From Pilasporangium apinafurcum (taxonomy: Eukaryota > Oomycota > Peronosporomycetes > Pythiales > Pythiaceae): a DNA stretch of 41,339 nucleotides. Of this stretch, positions 1-10,989 are shown one piece after another; the stretch's first letter is position 1; each line of letters starts with the position of its first letter. Location: assembly GCA_001600495.1 (NCBI GenBank), contig BCKE01000087.1:1-41339 (forward strand). Reading direction: 5' to 3'. The notes under the pieces were generated by a model that saw only the letters and a program-made list of their open reading frames with translations, had not been told where the DNA came from and made no database searches. Both the position numbers and the translations under genes were made by a program.

Positions 1-3000
1 CGTATCCACAGCACCTTCCATCGATGATGGCTCCTCCGTAGCTGTTTCTGCAAAAGCAGGCTCCTCAGTCGCTTCATCAATTGGTGCAGCCGCAGCGTTC
101 TCACTGGCTTCTTCTACTAACGATGGTGCGTCTGCTGAAGCTTGCATTAAAACTTCATACTTTGTATGTTCCTCTCTTTGTTTAGCATACGCTTCTTCCT
201 CCGCTTGTGATTTGGTATGTGCATGGCTTTCGTAAGGCTGGTCATCAAAATCATCGTCATATTGTTCAGAGTGTTTGGACTCCGAAAACAAAATTGCTGT
301 ACTTGACTTGTGAACGGAATGGGTTTCATGTGGATGAGAAGCATATTTTAGATCTTGGTCGTCTTCCTCTGGCTCAAAAGCCTGCATATCGGTTGAATAA
401 TCGTTAGCGGCGATGTCTAGCTCGTCGTACTCCTTCTCAATCTTCTGCATGGCTATGTCTTGTAGTCCTTCGCTTTCCTGTTCTTCAACTGCTGTGGAGT
501 AATACAGCATGTCATCTGCTTCTATGGCTTGATCGGGTTCAAAAAAATCATCATATTTTTCCTCACTGTCGAGCTTAGACATTCCAACAGCATTCGAAGA
601 TAGTTTCCCCTCAGGATAATTTGGATCGCTTTCGCTCTTTTCGACTTGATCTTCTTCCCAGTCGTCACCATAGTCGTCCTCATCAACAAGAACTTGATCA
701 CTCTTGCTCTCGTAAACCATCTCCGACGAGTATTCAACTCCGGAACCAACGACGTCTTCTGTTGCATATTGCAGTGTGGATCTGTAAACTTGGGAAGGCT
801 CTACTATTGGGTCAGTAGCAGCCTGAATTTGTTCATTATGTAAGGCTGGAGTATTGAGCTGATCAGGTGTTACCATATTCAACGGGTTTCTCTCAGCGAC
901 GTCGTTTGAATCTATAGATACCACAGAGTCAACGATATGTTGGACAGCGCTAGCAGTCACTGCACCAACACTACGGGCAATTGCAATAGACATTTCCACA
1001 CTGACACTATGGCCGTCTTCTGTGAACTTGTCTATTTCACCCACCTCTCCTTCATGAGTTAATTCACTGACTGGCGCTTCGTAATTGGTTGGTAGCTGGA
1101 CATCATGACTCGCTTGAACGCAAAGAGTACTGCGGCTGGGGTAATTCTCGAGTTGATACACCTCACTAGCCGTAGTGTTTGCACGACGGGAGAGTATCTG
1201 CTGCGAGACGTTTTCTACAGATGCAATTAGCATCGCATGGACTGAGCGCGCTACTGCAACCGACATATGAATCGGTAATACTGCGCCTTCATCCACATCA
1301 CTGCGCGGAGTTACTTCGCGTATAAACGGTTGATCCTGTGCAGTCTCAACCTCACCAACCGCAGGCTTCATGCTCATGGGCAGTTCATTCAAATCTAACC
1401 TGGACAAATCGGAAGCATCAATGACGTTCTTGACATCAGGGATGAATGGGACATACTCTGATTCCTCCGGAATTTGCACAGTCTGAATTTGTGCATTGGT
1501 AAGCTGTCCTCCATTTCCGACAGCTGCATCAACAATGTCGTCAGCAAACGAGCTGCTTACAGATAACAAATTCGAAATCATTTTATCTACAGCCGAAGCG
1601 ATAATAGCATTGACAGTTCTGCTAATAGCAACAGCAACCTTCACAGGGATTTCTGCGATGTCTTCTCCCTTCGCAATTTCGGGCTCTACTGATTCAGTCA
1701 GTTTGTCAGAGGATGATATATCAGATAATCTGTCCGATGGCGATCCCTGTTCGACATGTCCTTCAACTGCATCGCTAGTCTGGACGTCAGCTTGAATATT
1801 GTTGATTTCTTTCTCATCAGTATTAAATACCATCTCCTCTGTCATATGCTGCTTCGATTCCATGATATCTGCTAATACTGATTGCATTGATAGCGCAATC
1901 AAACCGTTGACTGTTTGTCGAATGGATATAGCCATCTGCACAGGGAGCTCTGGACTGTAATCTTCAGTGTATTCAATATCATTATTGCCTGCGTCCATCA
2001 GTTCATGAATCATCATCTCCTGTTGCACTTTATTATTGCTATACAAAGTTGCATTATCGTTGGCATTTTGATCGCTGTTTCCAACCACTGCATGGGTTAC
2101 TTTCGCTGTAATGTTCTGTGTAGCAATTTCCGACAAAACGCGATCCACTGTCTCTCCGATAATCCCATTCACAGTATTACGAATCGCAATTGCCATCCCA
2201 ACGGAAACATTCTCTTGCAATTCCTGGATTGAATCAATATTCTGCTCATCAAGACTGAGCGCACTTGGCAATTGCTCATCCATCTCTGATTCATTTTGAT
2301 GTAGTGATAGTGCGTCGCTGACGAATGTTTCCTCGGCTACCATTCTTTCTTTATTTTCAGTTTCAGCATGTGATTCTATACTTTCTGCTGGTTTCAAATC
2401 TATAAGCGCCTTTTCCACGGCCAGTGCGATGATACCGCTGACTGACCATCGAATAGCAATAGCCATCTGGACGGATAATTCTTTATGACCATCGGTCGTA
2501 GATTCGTCGCTTTTGTTTTCTCGATGTTCTTGCTCGAAATATTCAATGGCTGCCACAGCTGCGGAGTGATCGTAACTAGTCCCTTGCTGTGAAGTTACAC
2601 TTTCCTCGGCACCATTGAGTATCTTCGTTTCTGGACTTGAAGACTCATTCCATTGCGTTGGCAGGGACTCCGTTGATGAGAGTTCCTTGATAACTTTCTC
2701 CAGTGCCGCTGCCAAAAGGGCATTGACGCTCCGACGGATCGAAATGGACATCAAAACTGGTAGTTCTTGTATTGCTGGAGTATCGTCGAGGGCTTGGGCG
2801 ATCTCCTCGTATGGAACTGTTTCGCCATGGATATTAAGATTCGGAGCACTTTCTTCAATCGGTTCTGCAATTTGATCATCTGCAGTGATAGCAACACTCT
2901 TTTTATCTATACCATTATCCAGTACATGTGTAGTATTTTGCAGCTCCTGTATCACATTTGCCAACGATTGTGCGACCATAGCGGATACATTGCGACGAAT

Positions 3001-6000
3001 CGCAAGAGACATTTGCACTGTTTGTTCTTGCTGTATCTCGGACTCGTTTTCTTCGCCGTAGGCTTCTGTACACTCGCTAGCTACAGTATTACTCGTGAGC
3101 TCCACGAGTAGTGTTTCTGTTGATGATTTCTGTTTATCGGTGCTTTCTTCGCGAATGTTGTCCTGGTCCGTTACACTAATATTCTGCAACTCATTATCAC
3201 GCGCTCTATAACTTGCTGCATACACAGTATTCACGGCCTGCTGGAGCGCCGTGGAGATGATTCCACCTACACTACGGTGGATTGCGACTGCCATTTGGAC
3301 TGGAACTTGGATGGCAGAATCATCTGTTTGGTCTTGTAACTGATAGCCTAGTATCTGTTCTCTGGGATCTTCGTTTGTCTCCATCTGATCATACTTGGAA
3401 ATCTGAGACACTTCAACCACGCTCAGGTCACGGGTTTGGTTTTGACTATTTAACACATCTTGAACTACATTCTCTATGGACACCGCAATTAGCCCTTGAA
3501 CATTTCGACGAATCGCAATGGCCATGTCGACAGAAACCACATCTTCATCTTTACTGGCTTCCTGTTGTTGTTGATCATTTTGCTGTACAGCGTGAGCATC
3601 TGATTTGCCTGTATCACTTTCTCCAAATGCTGGTGATTCAGGAATACCGACGATCACGTTTGATGTCAGGCGTGCAAGAATATTCTCTAGTGATGACGAA
3701 ATAATATCACTCATAGCTTGCCGAATCGCGATCGCCATTTCGACTGATATGCCCTGTTGTGTATTATCTGCGAACTCCTTTTCACCAACTGTGCTTGGAA
3801 TTGAATATTCGCTACTATCATTGCGCAAACTACTTATTGCTTCTGTCATCGATGGAAGCGACACTGGAACTGTTGCCACGGACTGAGAAACGTCGGTAAC
3901 CATTTCGCTTATGCGCGTAATAGCCGGAGAACCATCACCCATCTGCGCTGCTCGAAGTTCCGCCGCAACATTTTCTAGGGTTAAAGCAATAATACTATTT
4001 ACTGTATGACGGATGGCAATTGCCATCGGAACTGAGATATCATCCTCGGGAACCGTTGGCAATTGCACCTCCTGCATATTTGCGTCACTATCTAGCTCGA
4101 AGTTTTCAGGTACATGGAGTGTCGTTGAACCTGTTTCATGTACATTTTTCTCTTCATCAACATCATATCTCTGAGCGCATATGTGTTCGATAGCATTCTC
4201 CAAGGACAAGGCTATCATCCCTGCGACAATTTTACTGGTTTCAATCGCTGTGGGCACAGAAGTTATTTGTTCGAATCCTTCTTCAAGGCCACCGTCAGTG
4301 GTAACCGTTTCCGCCCTTGATGCTGATCCATCGCCTATTTGCCCAGGATCGGTTGTAGCTGTATGAAGTGTTTCTGGCGTCAAGATGTCCATTACATTTT
4401 TTAATGCTGCCAAAATGATCGCATCGGTCGAGCGTGCGACAGCAATGGCGGATTGAACGCAGACAACTGCGTCTTCGTACTGAATTTGAGGATTGTTGGT
4501 TAAAGTCTCATGCTCATTGTTATCAGTCGACCAATCTTCAATTTCTCTCTCTGGCGAAATATCCACGCCTTGTTTTCTACCGTTCCCTTCTTCCTGTGTC
4601 CGCAGTATATTGCTGTTTGGATAAATCGCTGTGCTTACAGTTGGGACCACTAATTTGATCTTTTGGTGAATCTCAACTTCAACCAAAGCATCCTTAATCC
4701 CTTGGGTCGAAATAGTATGCGTGAGTGACCGCATAACCGCTACGTCCATCCATAAAGTTCCTGATTCCGCTTCTGGTTGCTGCACATACGTATCAAGCTT
4801 TGTGTTCGGTTCATCAGCTGCTTTCTTCATGTCATAATTAGTTTCTTCAGTTTCTTCTTGATTGGTCCATTGTTCATCTGAGTATTCATTAGTGTCGTCT
4901 TCATTTAATTCCGTTGGATCTTGGATGCTTTTATCGTTTTCATAGACGTTGTAATTTAGCGACGATGATCCTGTTGACACCTTTTCTTCATGGAGAGTTT
5001 CTACGGTATATTCATTTACCTCTTCCAACTCATCGGGTATTTGTGCGAAAACGATCGCGCTTTTCGTATTGAAATGATCAGAATCGACATTTTCAGAATC
5101 CAACAGTGCGAATCTAGGAGAAACAACGACAGAAGTCTCGCCAGCGAGGTGACCTAAGATCGTAGGATCTAGTTCTAAATTTTCCAGATCGACCTCTGGT
5201 GGCGGTGTCGATTCCGTTGCTTCCTCCTCGTTTTCAAATGCATTATCGGCCCATCGTCCTTCATCTGTTTGTGATCCGGAAGTTATGAGATCATCACTGA
5301 ATCTCTCATCTAGGATAGTCGCTTCACCCTTCGTAGGAGATAATTGATCAATCTCTTCTAGTATAATAGGCGATTCAATTTCATCTTCCTTCATATCAGG
5401 AGACGACATCTCTATATCAGCATTGTCTGGTATTCCTGGTCCAGAAATATGCTCGACAATAACTTCTTCCACTTGTTCAATAATATGTTCCGGTTTTTCA
5501 TCCTTTGGGACGTACTCACAAATCTCTTCGGACACAAATTCGTCACTGATGACATCAGCGACATGGTCTGGCGTGTTAGATGGGTTCTCTTCATACTCGC
5601 TAGATGCAGCTGGCAAGACCTCAGGGAGCGCAATCGATTCCATCGCTAATTCATCATCAGCTTTCTCGGTCTTCATAGGTGCTTTCTCTGAACGAAGTAA
5701 TAGAGAGCGTGGAGATATGATAGATTCTTGTACCGCGTCGAACCCGAACGGAACGCGACTGAGAAGGTCAGGGAGAAAGGTTTCATTAGAAGGCTGCCCA
5801 GTGATGACAGATTCGGTCGTATCCGACTGTCCATGCTTTGCTGTACGTTGAGGATTTGTTGCCACTCGAGACTGTTTATACCCTGATGCCTTCTTTCTTG
5901 ATGAGTTTGATTGTTCTGATATGCTTTTTACCTCAGCCACAGTTGGAGTAGCAAGCGGTGGGGATTTTTGGATTAGTGGAAGCTCCAGATTACTTCCAAC

Positions 6001-9000
6001 TTGTGTCACTGCGTCTTCTTGTACAATGGATGCTTGTGCAGCACTCTCATAAACTGGTGCTGCATTTGTACCAGTGTTTGCGAAGCTCTTCGACACCTCA
6101 CTGGAGCCGTTACGATCGTAGTTTCTCTCGTACATTGATGCTTCCGCAATTTCGATCATCTTGTGAAGCTTGTCCGAGAACGACATTCGATTTTGACTAG
6201 GTGACATCGGACTCGAGTTTTGCTGAAATAGCATAGAAATTCGTGCCTCCTCTTTTAATAATTGCTGTGCAAATTCATGCAGTTCAGCCATAGATTGGGC
6301 CATTTCATCGCGCACGATAGACGGACTTGCTACATCTCTCCTGCCTGATAAATCTGCATATGGATCACTAATATCTTCTTTCATAAATTTCTCGGGGGTC
6401 AGAACAGATTGAGGAAAAGCCTCACGTTGCCTCGATGGAGATTTTGATCGTCCAGTAAAAGAGGAAGATAACTGGGTGTCGTATATGCTTGTAGCTTGCG
6501 ATGACATCGTTTGCTGTAATTCCTTTTCATGCTGGGTCTTAGCAACTCCTCTCTCTTGAACTGCTCGTCCGCGATTTTCTGACTTGGATAACTTGGTCAC
6601 AACCACAGCTCTGGACTCACCCTTTGACCAACTAGACGCATTTTCATCATCGAAAGCTGTATCTAACTGGGATGCTGGGCTAGGAACTCTTTTGTTTGAA
6701 AATTTAATATTTTCGGTGGGCAATGGGATCAGTTTCCCCGACTGAGAACGCGTCATTTTCATCTCAGTAGAACCTGCGTAATTCATGGTGGTTGATAGCG
6801 GCGGTGGGATGACAAAGTCATTCCCCCCAAAGTAATTGTTACGCAGAGGGCTGACACGAGCGGTCTCGCTCATAAATCCCATATCTAATAATGAGTCCAT
6901 GGTACTTGTTGGAGGGCCGTGGCGTACACTTGCCTTGGTACTCGTTGATGTTGACGAACTTCCATAGGTTCTCATTAACCGTCGGTCTCGTTCTTCGCTT
7001 GCTTTCGAAGATGATTGCCTTTTCACACCAGTAGTCTTGGAGACTTCGTTACGACTACGAGGCGCTGGGATCTTCGACACTGCTGGTGTTTTGGTATCTA
7101 AATTACGGAACTCACTTATCATTTCAGCGGGTGTCGCTGTGAAGAAAGACGGACTAGCGCTGTCCTCAACCGTATAAGAAAGTCGCTCATAAGTTCCCCT
7201 GTCAAAGTCATTGATAGATGATACCGATGTTGCAGTTGCTGGGCGATTGTTTGGGGATCGAGATCGACCACGTGCAGAAGTCTTTGATTGATTTGCATCG
7301 CCTCGCTGGCTATCCTGTCGCGTTCTCGAAGGAGATGGGGTCCTCCCACGTTCAGTAAACAGCCTTGATGTTGCACTTTTTTGTTCATGGGTCGCTGAAA
7401 CTGGCATAGCAGATGCAGTTGTAGATGTATGACATGCATCATCTTCTAGAATTACTCGCGCTGTTTGATGAACACGCTTTGATGGTGAAGAATGCAAACT
7501 TGTGACTGCAATCTCTCGTAGCGCGGCTGCTGAAAAGCGGATGATTCCTAATATATTAAGAGATATCAGATAATGATAAGATAATGCCAGGTTGTGAATA
7601 CATCAAGAAACAAGCATAAACAAACAAACCTTCATCCAGAGGATACCTTGCCATGACCACCGATAGGTCTGAAATTGCTCCGAATTCACGTAATTTTTCG
7701 GCAGCTAATGTACTATGAGAAGCAAGACTGCAATTACACGCACAGGGTAAGGAAACAGTTGCAAAAAACAGTAACATATTCGTTTTAGGAGAGAATAGCT
7801 CATACCATAACAATAACGTTGAGAATGTACACGTCACTTTCTTATCTTCTCGCACCATGCTTTGACAAAGAAGCGAGTGTAGCAACTCCATCATTGATTT
7901 CTCGCCTAGTATTGCATTCCGGTGACTAATGATTGACATAGCCGATTGACTTCCTCCATAATCGCACAACTCAATAAGAACTACGCGAAATTGTCCGATG
8001 AAATAATAAGCACATATGTCGAGCACTGACAGAATTAAAGATGAACACGACGTTAACGCTTGCACATACCTTCACAAGCATAAATTTGAACTTGACGCGT
8101 GAGGTTTGAGTATTCACGGTGAGTCACAAGGGAATCCAACACGAGTTGAACTACCGTCTGCTCCATTAATGGCTGACTTTGAAGCATCAGGGTTTTGCTC
8201 GGATTACTTGATTGTGCTAACACTGCTAAACATCCACATGCTGAAGCCTGTAGAATCGCATCCTCAGGGAAAGTCTGCAATGCTTGAGCGATCAAAGTGA
8301 CGATACCATGATGAACAAATAATTCCAACGATTCAATGCTGAGGTGGCATAATTTGCGCATCAACACACAACCATAACACAACAAGACGGCATGAGAAGA
8401 GTGAAGTCGGATGGTTTGGAGGAGCAGGAGCTCTCCTTGCTGTTGGTGTAGGCATTCAGCCGTGACTTGAGGCGCCGAACGGATAACACGGAGCAAAAGC
8501 GACAGCGAATTTTTCTAAATAGCATCAAAGAGTAAGTAACTAACGAGAAAATGTCACAATATCTTGAATACTATCATACCACAGCAGTTGAATCTGCGTC
8601 TGGAGCACCAATAACTTTCATGATATCCGTAACTTGCTTTTGGTTTTCAGTCAGAGCTTCACTCATGTCGCCATACTTCCCCCATGATGCCTTTCGAGAA
8701 GTAGTACTAGCACTTTTTGGTGCCAGACGTGTTGTAGCAGCAGTCATTCGTTCAGGTGAGGTACCTGTCGCTGCAGTGTGTACTCGCCGTTGAAGACCAC
8801 CAGATTTACCGGTTGATCCACTTGACTGGGCGGGTAACGTCATCGCTTCTCCCCCTTGCTGCCGTGTTGGGATCTCATTCCAAGATTCCTTCGGTCGTGG
8901 TTTTTCACGGGCCTCCATCCGATATTCTTCTGTATCACGGGTGCTTAAGTGTGGTGATTTTGCGCTAGATTTTGTTGTTATGTCCGTCGATGGTCGAGCT

Positions 9001-9464
9001 GAAGACGATGATAAGACAAGACCCTTGGGTTGAGCTCTAGTATCTAAAGGTTGCTTTCTCCCTGCACCTCCAATAGAGGCGGTAGTACTCGTGGACGTGT
9101 TTTTCTTGCTACCTGTCCCAATTTTCGCTGCTGCAGTTGGTGACTCCACCATCGTTAGCATGCGTTCTCTACCCACACGCTCCTCCACTTCCCCATTATC
9201 ATAGTAAATGTCAATTGCACCACTCGACCGCAAACGCTGCACACGACCACGACGCAGGGCATCCGTACTCACATTGTTACTACTGGACTTGGACGTAGAA
9301 TACATAGAAGAAGACGATGATGATGAAGACATAGAGGCAGGGGTGGCACTGGACTTGACAAATACGGTATCCCCTACACTCCACGTCTTCTTCGAGGCTG
9401 AGGAAGTGACGGTGTCGCGATTGCCTTGTTGGGGTCGCGCTTTATTGCTGCTATGACCGCGCAT
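1..9464 (-). CDS. Giant ARM-repeat / Tudor-like protein with novel repeat array (3' end beyond window)
   Basis: Exons on the minus strand are 9464-8580, 8514-8070, 7980-7806, 7727-7630 and 7547 to the left edge. The four introns are 65-89 bp with GTATG/GTTTG donors and TAG/CAG acceptors, and the spliced frame is open for 3,050 codons without a stop. The start is the ATG at 9464. Residues about 27-106 look like a Tudor/SH3-like barrel (WSVGDTVFVK, then DIYYDNGEVEERV) interrupted by a Ser-rich loop. Residues about 285-545 are helical and leucine/alanine-rich, like armadillo repeats. The rest is Ser/Thr-rich, then strongly acidic and probably disordered, with about 15 copies of a V-x-M-A-I-A-I-R-R helix between residues 1465 and 2745. 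Introns sit only in the first 2 kb. I do not know the family. A scaffold or cytoskeletal role would fit the architecture but is a guess. The C-terminus is missing because the window ends. Confidence 0.85.
991..4749 (-). repeat. About 15 degenerate protein repeats (VxMAIAIRRSVNxIIAxALExV)
   Basis: Within the last exon of the giant gene, a helix of about 28 residues recurs. The anchor Met codon, or its substitute, lies at + strand positions 991, 1264, 1636, 1933, 2194, 2464, 2749, 3010, 3292, 3523, 3736, 4024, 4249, 4450 and 4747. Spacing is 67-124 residues. Typical cores read MAIAIRRNVQGLIA, MSISIRRSVNALLA and MAIAIRNTVNGIIG. The three copies nearest the N-terminus (4249, 4450, 4747) are the most degenerate. 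Linkers are acidic, Gln/Ser/Thr-rich and not conserved. DNA identity between copies is low, so selection seems to act on the peptide, not on a recently amplified tandem repeat. Confidence 0.85.
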
Positions 9465-9769
9465 GATAAATCAGCAACACAAAGAGCCTACACACGTTCA
9501 ACACGCAGAGGGCTAAGTTCGATTCTTGGTTGTGTTGCGGTCCACTTGGATGGGTGTGGACGAGTCAACTGGATAGATTATGTGTGTGTGTGCACGTTCG
9601 CTAGTTATCAGCGTATGTGGGTGGTCGTTTAGGTGGTTTGTGTCGCTTTTTTGGCAGGGACGCGCGGATCGGACCATCCATGTGACGCTTCGCTCCCATC
9701 GAAAATCATCTATTTTTCTTTTTTTTTCGTGCTACGCCACGTCACAAATCCTCAAAAAAACATGAAAAC
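9465..9769. other. 5' flank of the giant gene
   Basis: This stretch lies between the ATG of the giant minus-strand gene and the left end of the decayed transposon. It holds a short GT run near 9580-9592 and poly-T near 9715-9727. It presumably contains the promoter of the giant gene, but I see no recognisable element. Confidence 0.4.
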
Positions 9770-9806
9770 TTTGTGATTTATTACCAAAGGCACCGAAAAT
9801 GTCACC
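9770..9806 (+). repeat. Left terminal inverted repeat of the transposon
   Basis: Outer box 9770-9781 and inner box 9790-9806 are both mirrored at the right end. The 8 bp between them is shorter than the equivalent 21 bp on the right, consistent with loss of bases here. No clear TA target duplication can be fixed because the outer ends have decayed. Confidence 0.7.
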
Positions 9807-9958
9807 CTAAAAAATCCTAAAAAATCCTAAGATGTTCCCTCACATTTGCTTTCGGGCTTTGTTCTAATCCCATAGCGTATAGCGATCCTAAAAGAGGGAC
9901 GAGCCTCCCTGTGGACACTCGTGGACACTTGTTAATCTTTCTACGTTCTACAAGCTAA

Positions 9959-10076
9959 TCAACTTGGGCTAGAGATTGCAATTGGATCATAATTACTACC
10001 AGCACCATTGTCTGGCTTTTCTTCTGTGGTCACGTCTGTACGGGTAGCAGCTTCTTGCTTACCGAGTTCACACTTC
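9959..10076 (-). other. Possible orphan 3' exon inside the transposon region
   Basis: After a good acceptor (TTTTCAG ending at 10077), a frame encodes about 39 residues ending ...DPIAISSPS and a TGA at 9959-9961. It has coding-like composition (Ala/Thr/Glu-rich) but does not resemble the C-terminus of a Tc1 transposase, and no partner exon is visible upstream. It could be a displaced gene fragment or chance. Confidence 0.2.
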
Positions 10077-10089
10077 CTGAAAACAAGCA

Positions 10090-10650
10090 TCAATCAATGC
10101 CATTGGGTGATGCTGGTACGATCAATGAATGTAAATTTCCTCGTCTTCCTGGTTTTCTCGCAATAGTTCTCTGGCCTTTCATGCTCCATGCATACTTTCG
10201 GCTGTGATTAAGAAAAAACGCTGCTTCATTCAATGCTATCCACTTTTCCCCTGTATCTTTGGGCAATGATGACAAAAAATGACGTTATTGTGTGCTACAG
10301 GCTTCTTGATAAGCAATGGAAGCCTTTTTGTACGTAATTTTATGTTCTAGCAAGATGCGCTGGACTATTCGTAGAGAGACATCAACGTCATACGTATTTT
10401 TCACGAAAACAACTCCGTCAGCAAACATGCTTGTATTACGATTGAGAAAAAAATTGACGAGTTGGTTGCGTCGGTTGTCATTCAATTTTCGCAGGTGAGA
10501 TCGATTGAGAGGTCATGCTGCAAACTTAACAGCACTGAGCCAACATTGAACGGTTTGTTTGCTTATATCAAGAATCTCAGCTATCTTGATGAGAGTGAAT
10601 CCTTGGGTCCGAAGATGAAAACAAATTTGTCGCTCAACAACTGATTTCAT
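10090..10650 (-). pseudogene. Tc1/mariner-type transposase remnant
   Basis: One minus-strand frame from the ATG at 10650 reads through with in-frame stops at 10513-10515 (TGA), 10285-10287 and 10090-10092. The first part is a helix-turn-helix (FTLIKIAEILDISKQTVQCW). A second DNA-binding part follows (RRNQLVNFFLNR... RIVQRILLEH). Downstream is the start of the DDE fold: WIALNEAAF, then YAWSMKGQR and PGRRGNLHSLIVPASPNG, which match the usual 'DE-x-x-F ... WS-KGQR ... GRRGN-SL' pattern of Tc1-type enzymes. The catalytic Asp of the usual 'DE' is Asn here, and the part carrying the later catalytic residues is absent. It is therefore inactive by stops, substitution and truncation. Confidence 0.8.
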
Positions 10651-10674
10651 GACTATATTTTTCTGGATAAAAAA

Positions 10675-10724
10675 GGTGACATTCTCGCTGCAGCTCGTAA
10701 TATTTCATCCGGATAAATCACAAA
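10675..10724 (-). repeat. Right terminal inverted repeat of the transposon
   Basis: Inner box 10675-10691 and outer box 10713-10724 are the reverse complements of the left-end boxes (15/17 and 12/12 matches). The transposase remnant begins immediately inside, at 10650, as expected for a Tc1-type element. Confidence 0.7.
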
Positions 10725-10989
10725 ATCTGGAGCAAAATCCATAAATAAAAAAGTCATAGTATATGGATATGCACCAAAATTATGCCATGGGTATTTTTGG
10801 TCTGGTCACAAATGACAAAAAGCTATGAATAGCTGGTGCTCTTTTCATATATGGGGAACAAATGCTGTTATGACACTCGGACACACGATAAAGATAGCGC
10901 TGCTGCCGCGGTACACTGAAGCACTCTAGCGGCTACGCTGTAGCATACATCACTCACTCTGCAGGTACTTTTTTACAAGCTCCCAGGCA
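10725..10989. other. 5' flank of the kinesin gene
   Basis: This holds the presumed promoter of the kinesin gene. A CATCACTCACTCT stretch near 10949-10961 is loosely like an initiator context, but it is not strong enough to call. Confidence 0.3.

Larger units (their letters stand above)
9770..10724 (-). mobile_element. Decayed Tc1/mariner-like DNA transposon
   Basis: Two inverted segments bound the element. TTTGTGATTTAT at 9770-9781 is matched exactly by its reverse complement at 10713-10724. GCACCGAAAATGTCACC at 9790-9806 matches the reverse complement of 10675-10691 at 15 of 17 positions. The spacing between the two boxes differs at each end (8 bp against 21 bp), which suggests a small deletion at the left. 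Between them, on the minus strand, lies a broken transposase of the Tc1/mariner/IS630 type. At about 955 bp the element is shorter than a full Tc1 element, so internal sequence is missing. It sits in the space between the divergent giant gene and kinesin gene and may have altered either promoter. Confidence 0.8.

Noticed and set aside
1496-5851. Plus-strand open frames of 60-142 codons
   Set aside because: They are antisense shadows of the long minus-strand exon, which is open for more than 2,500 codons and has a clear repeat structure.
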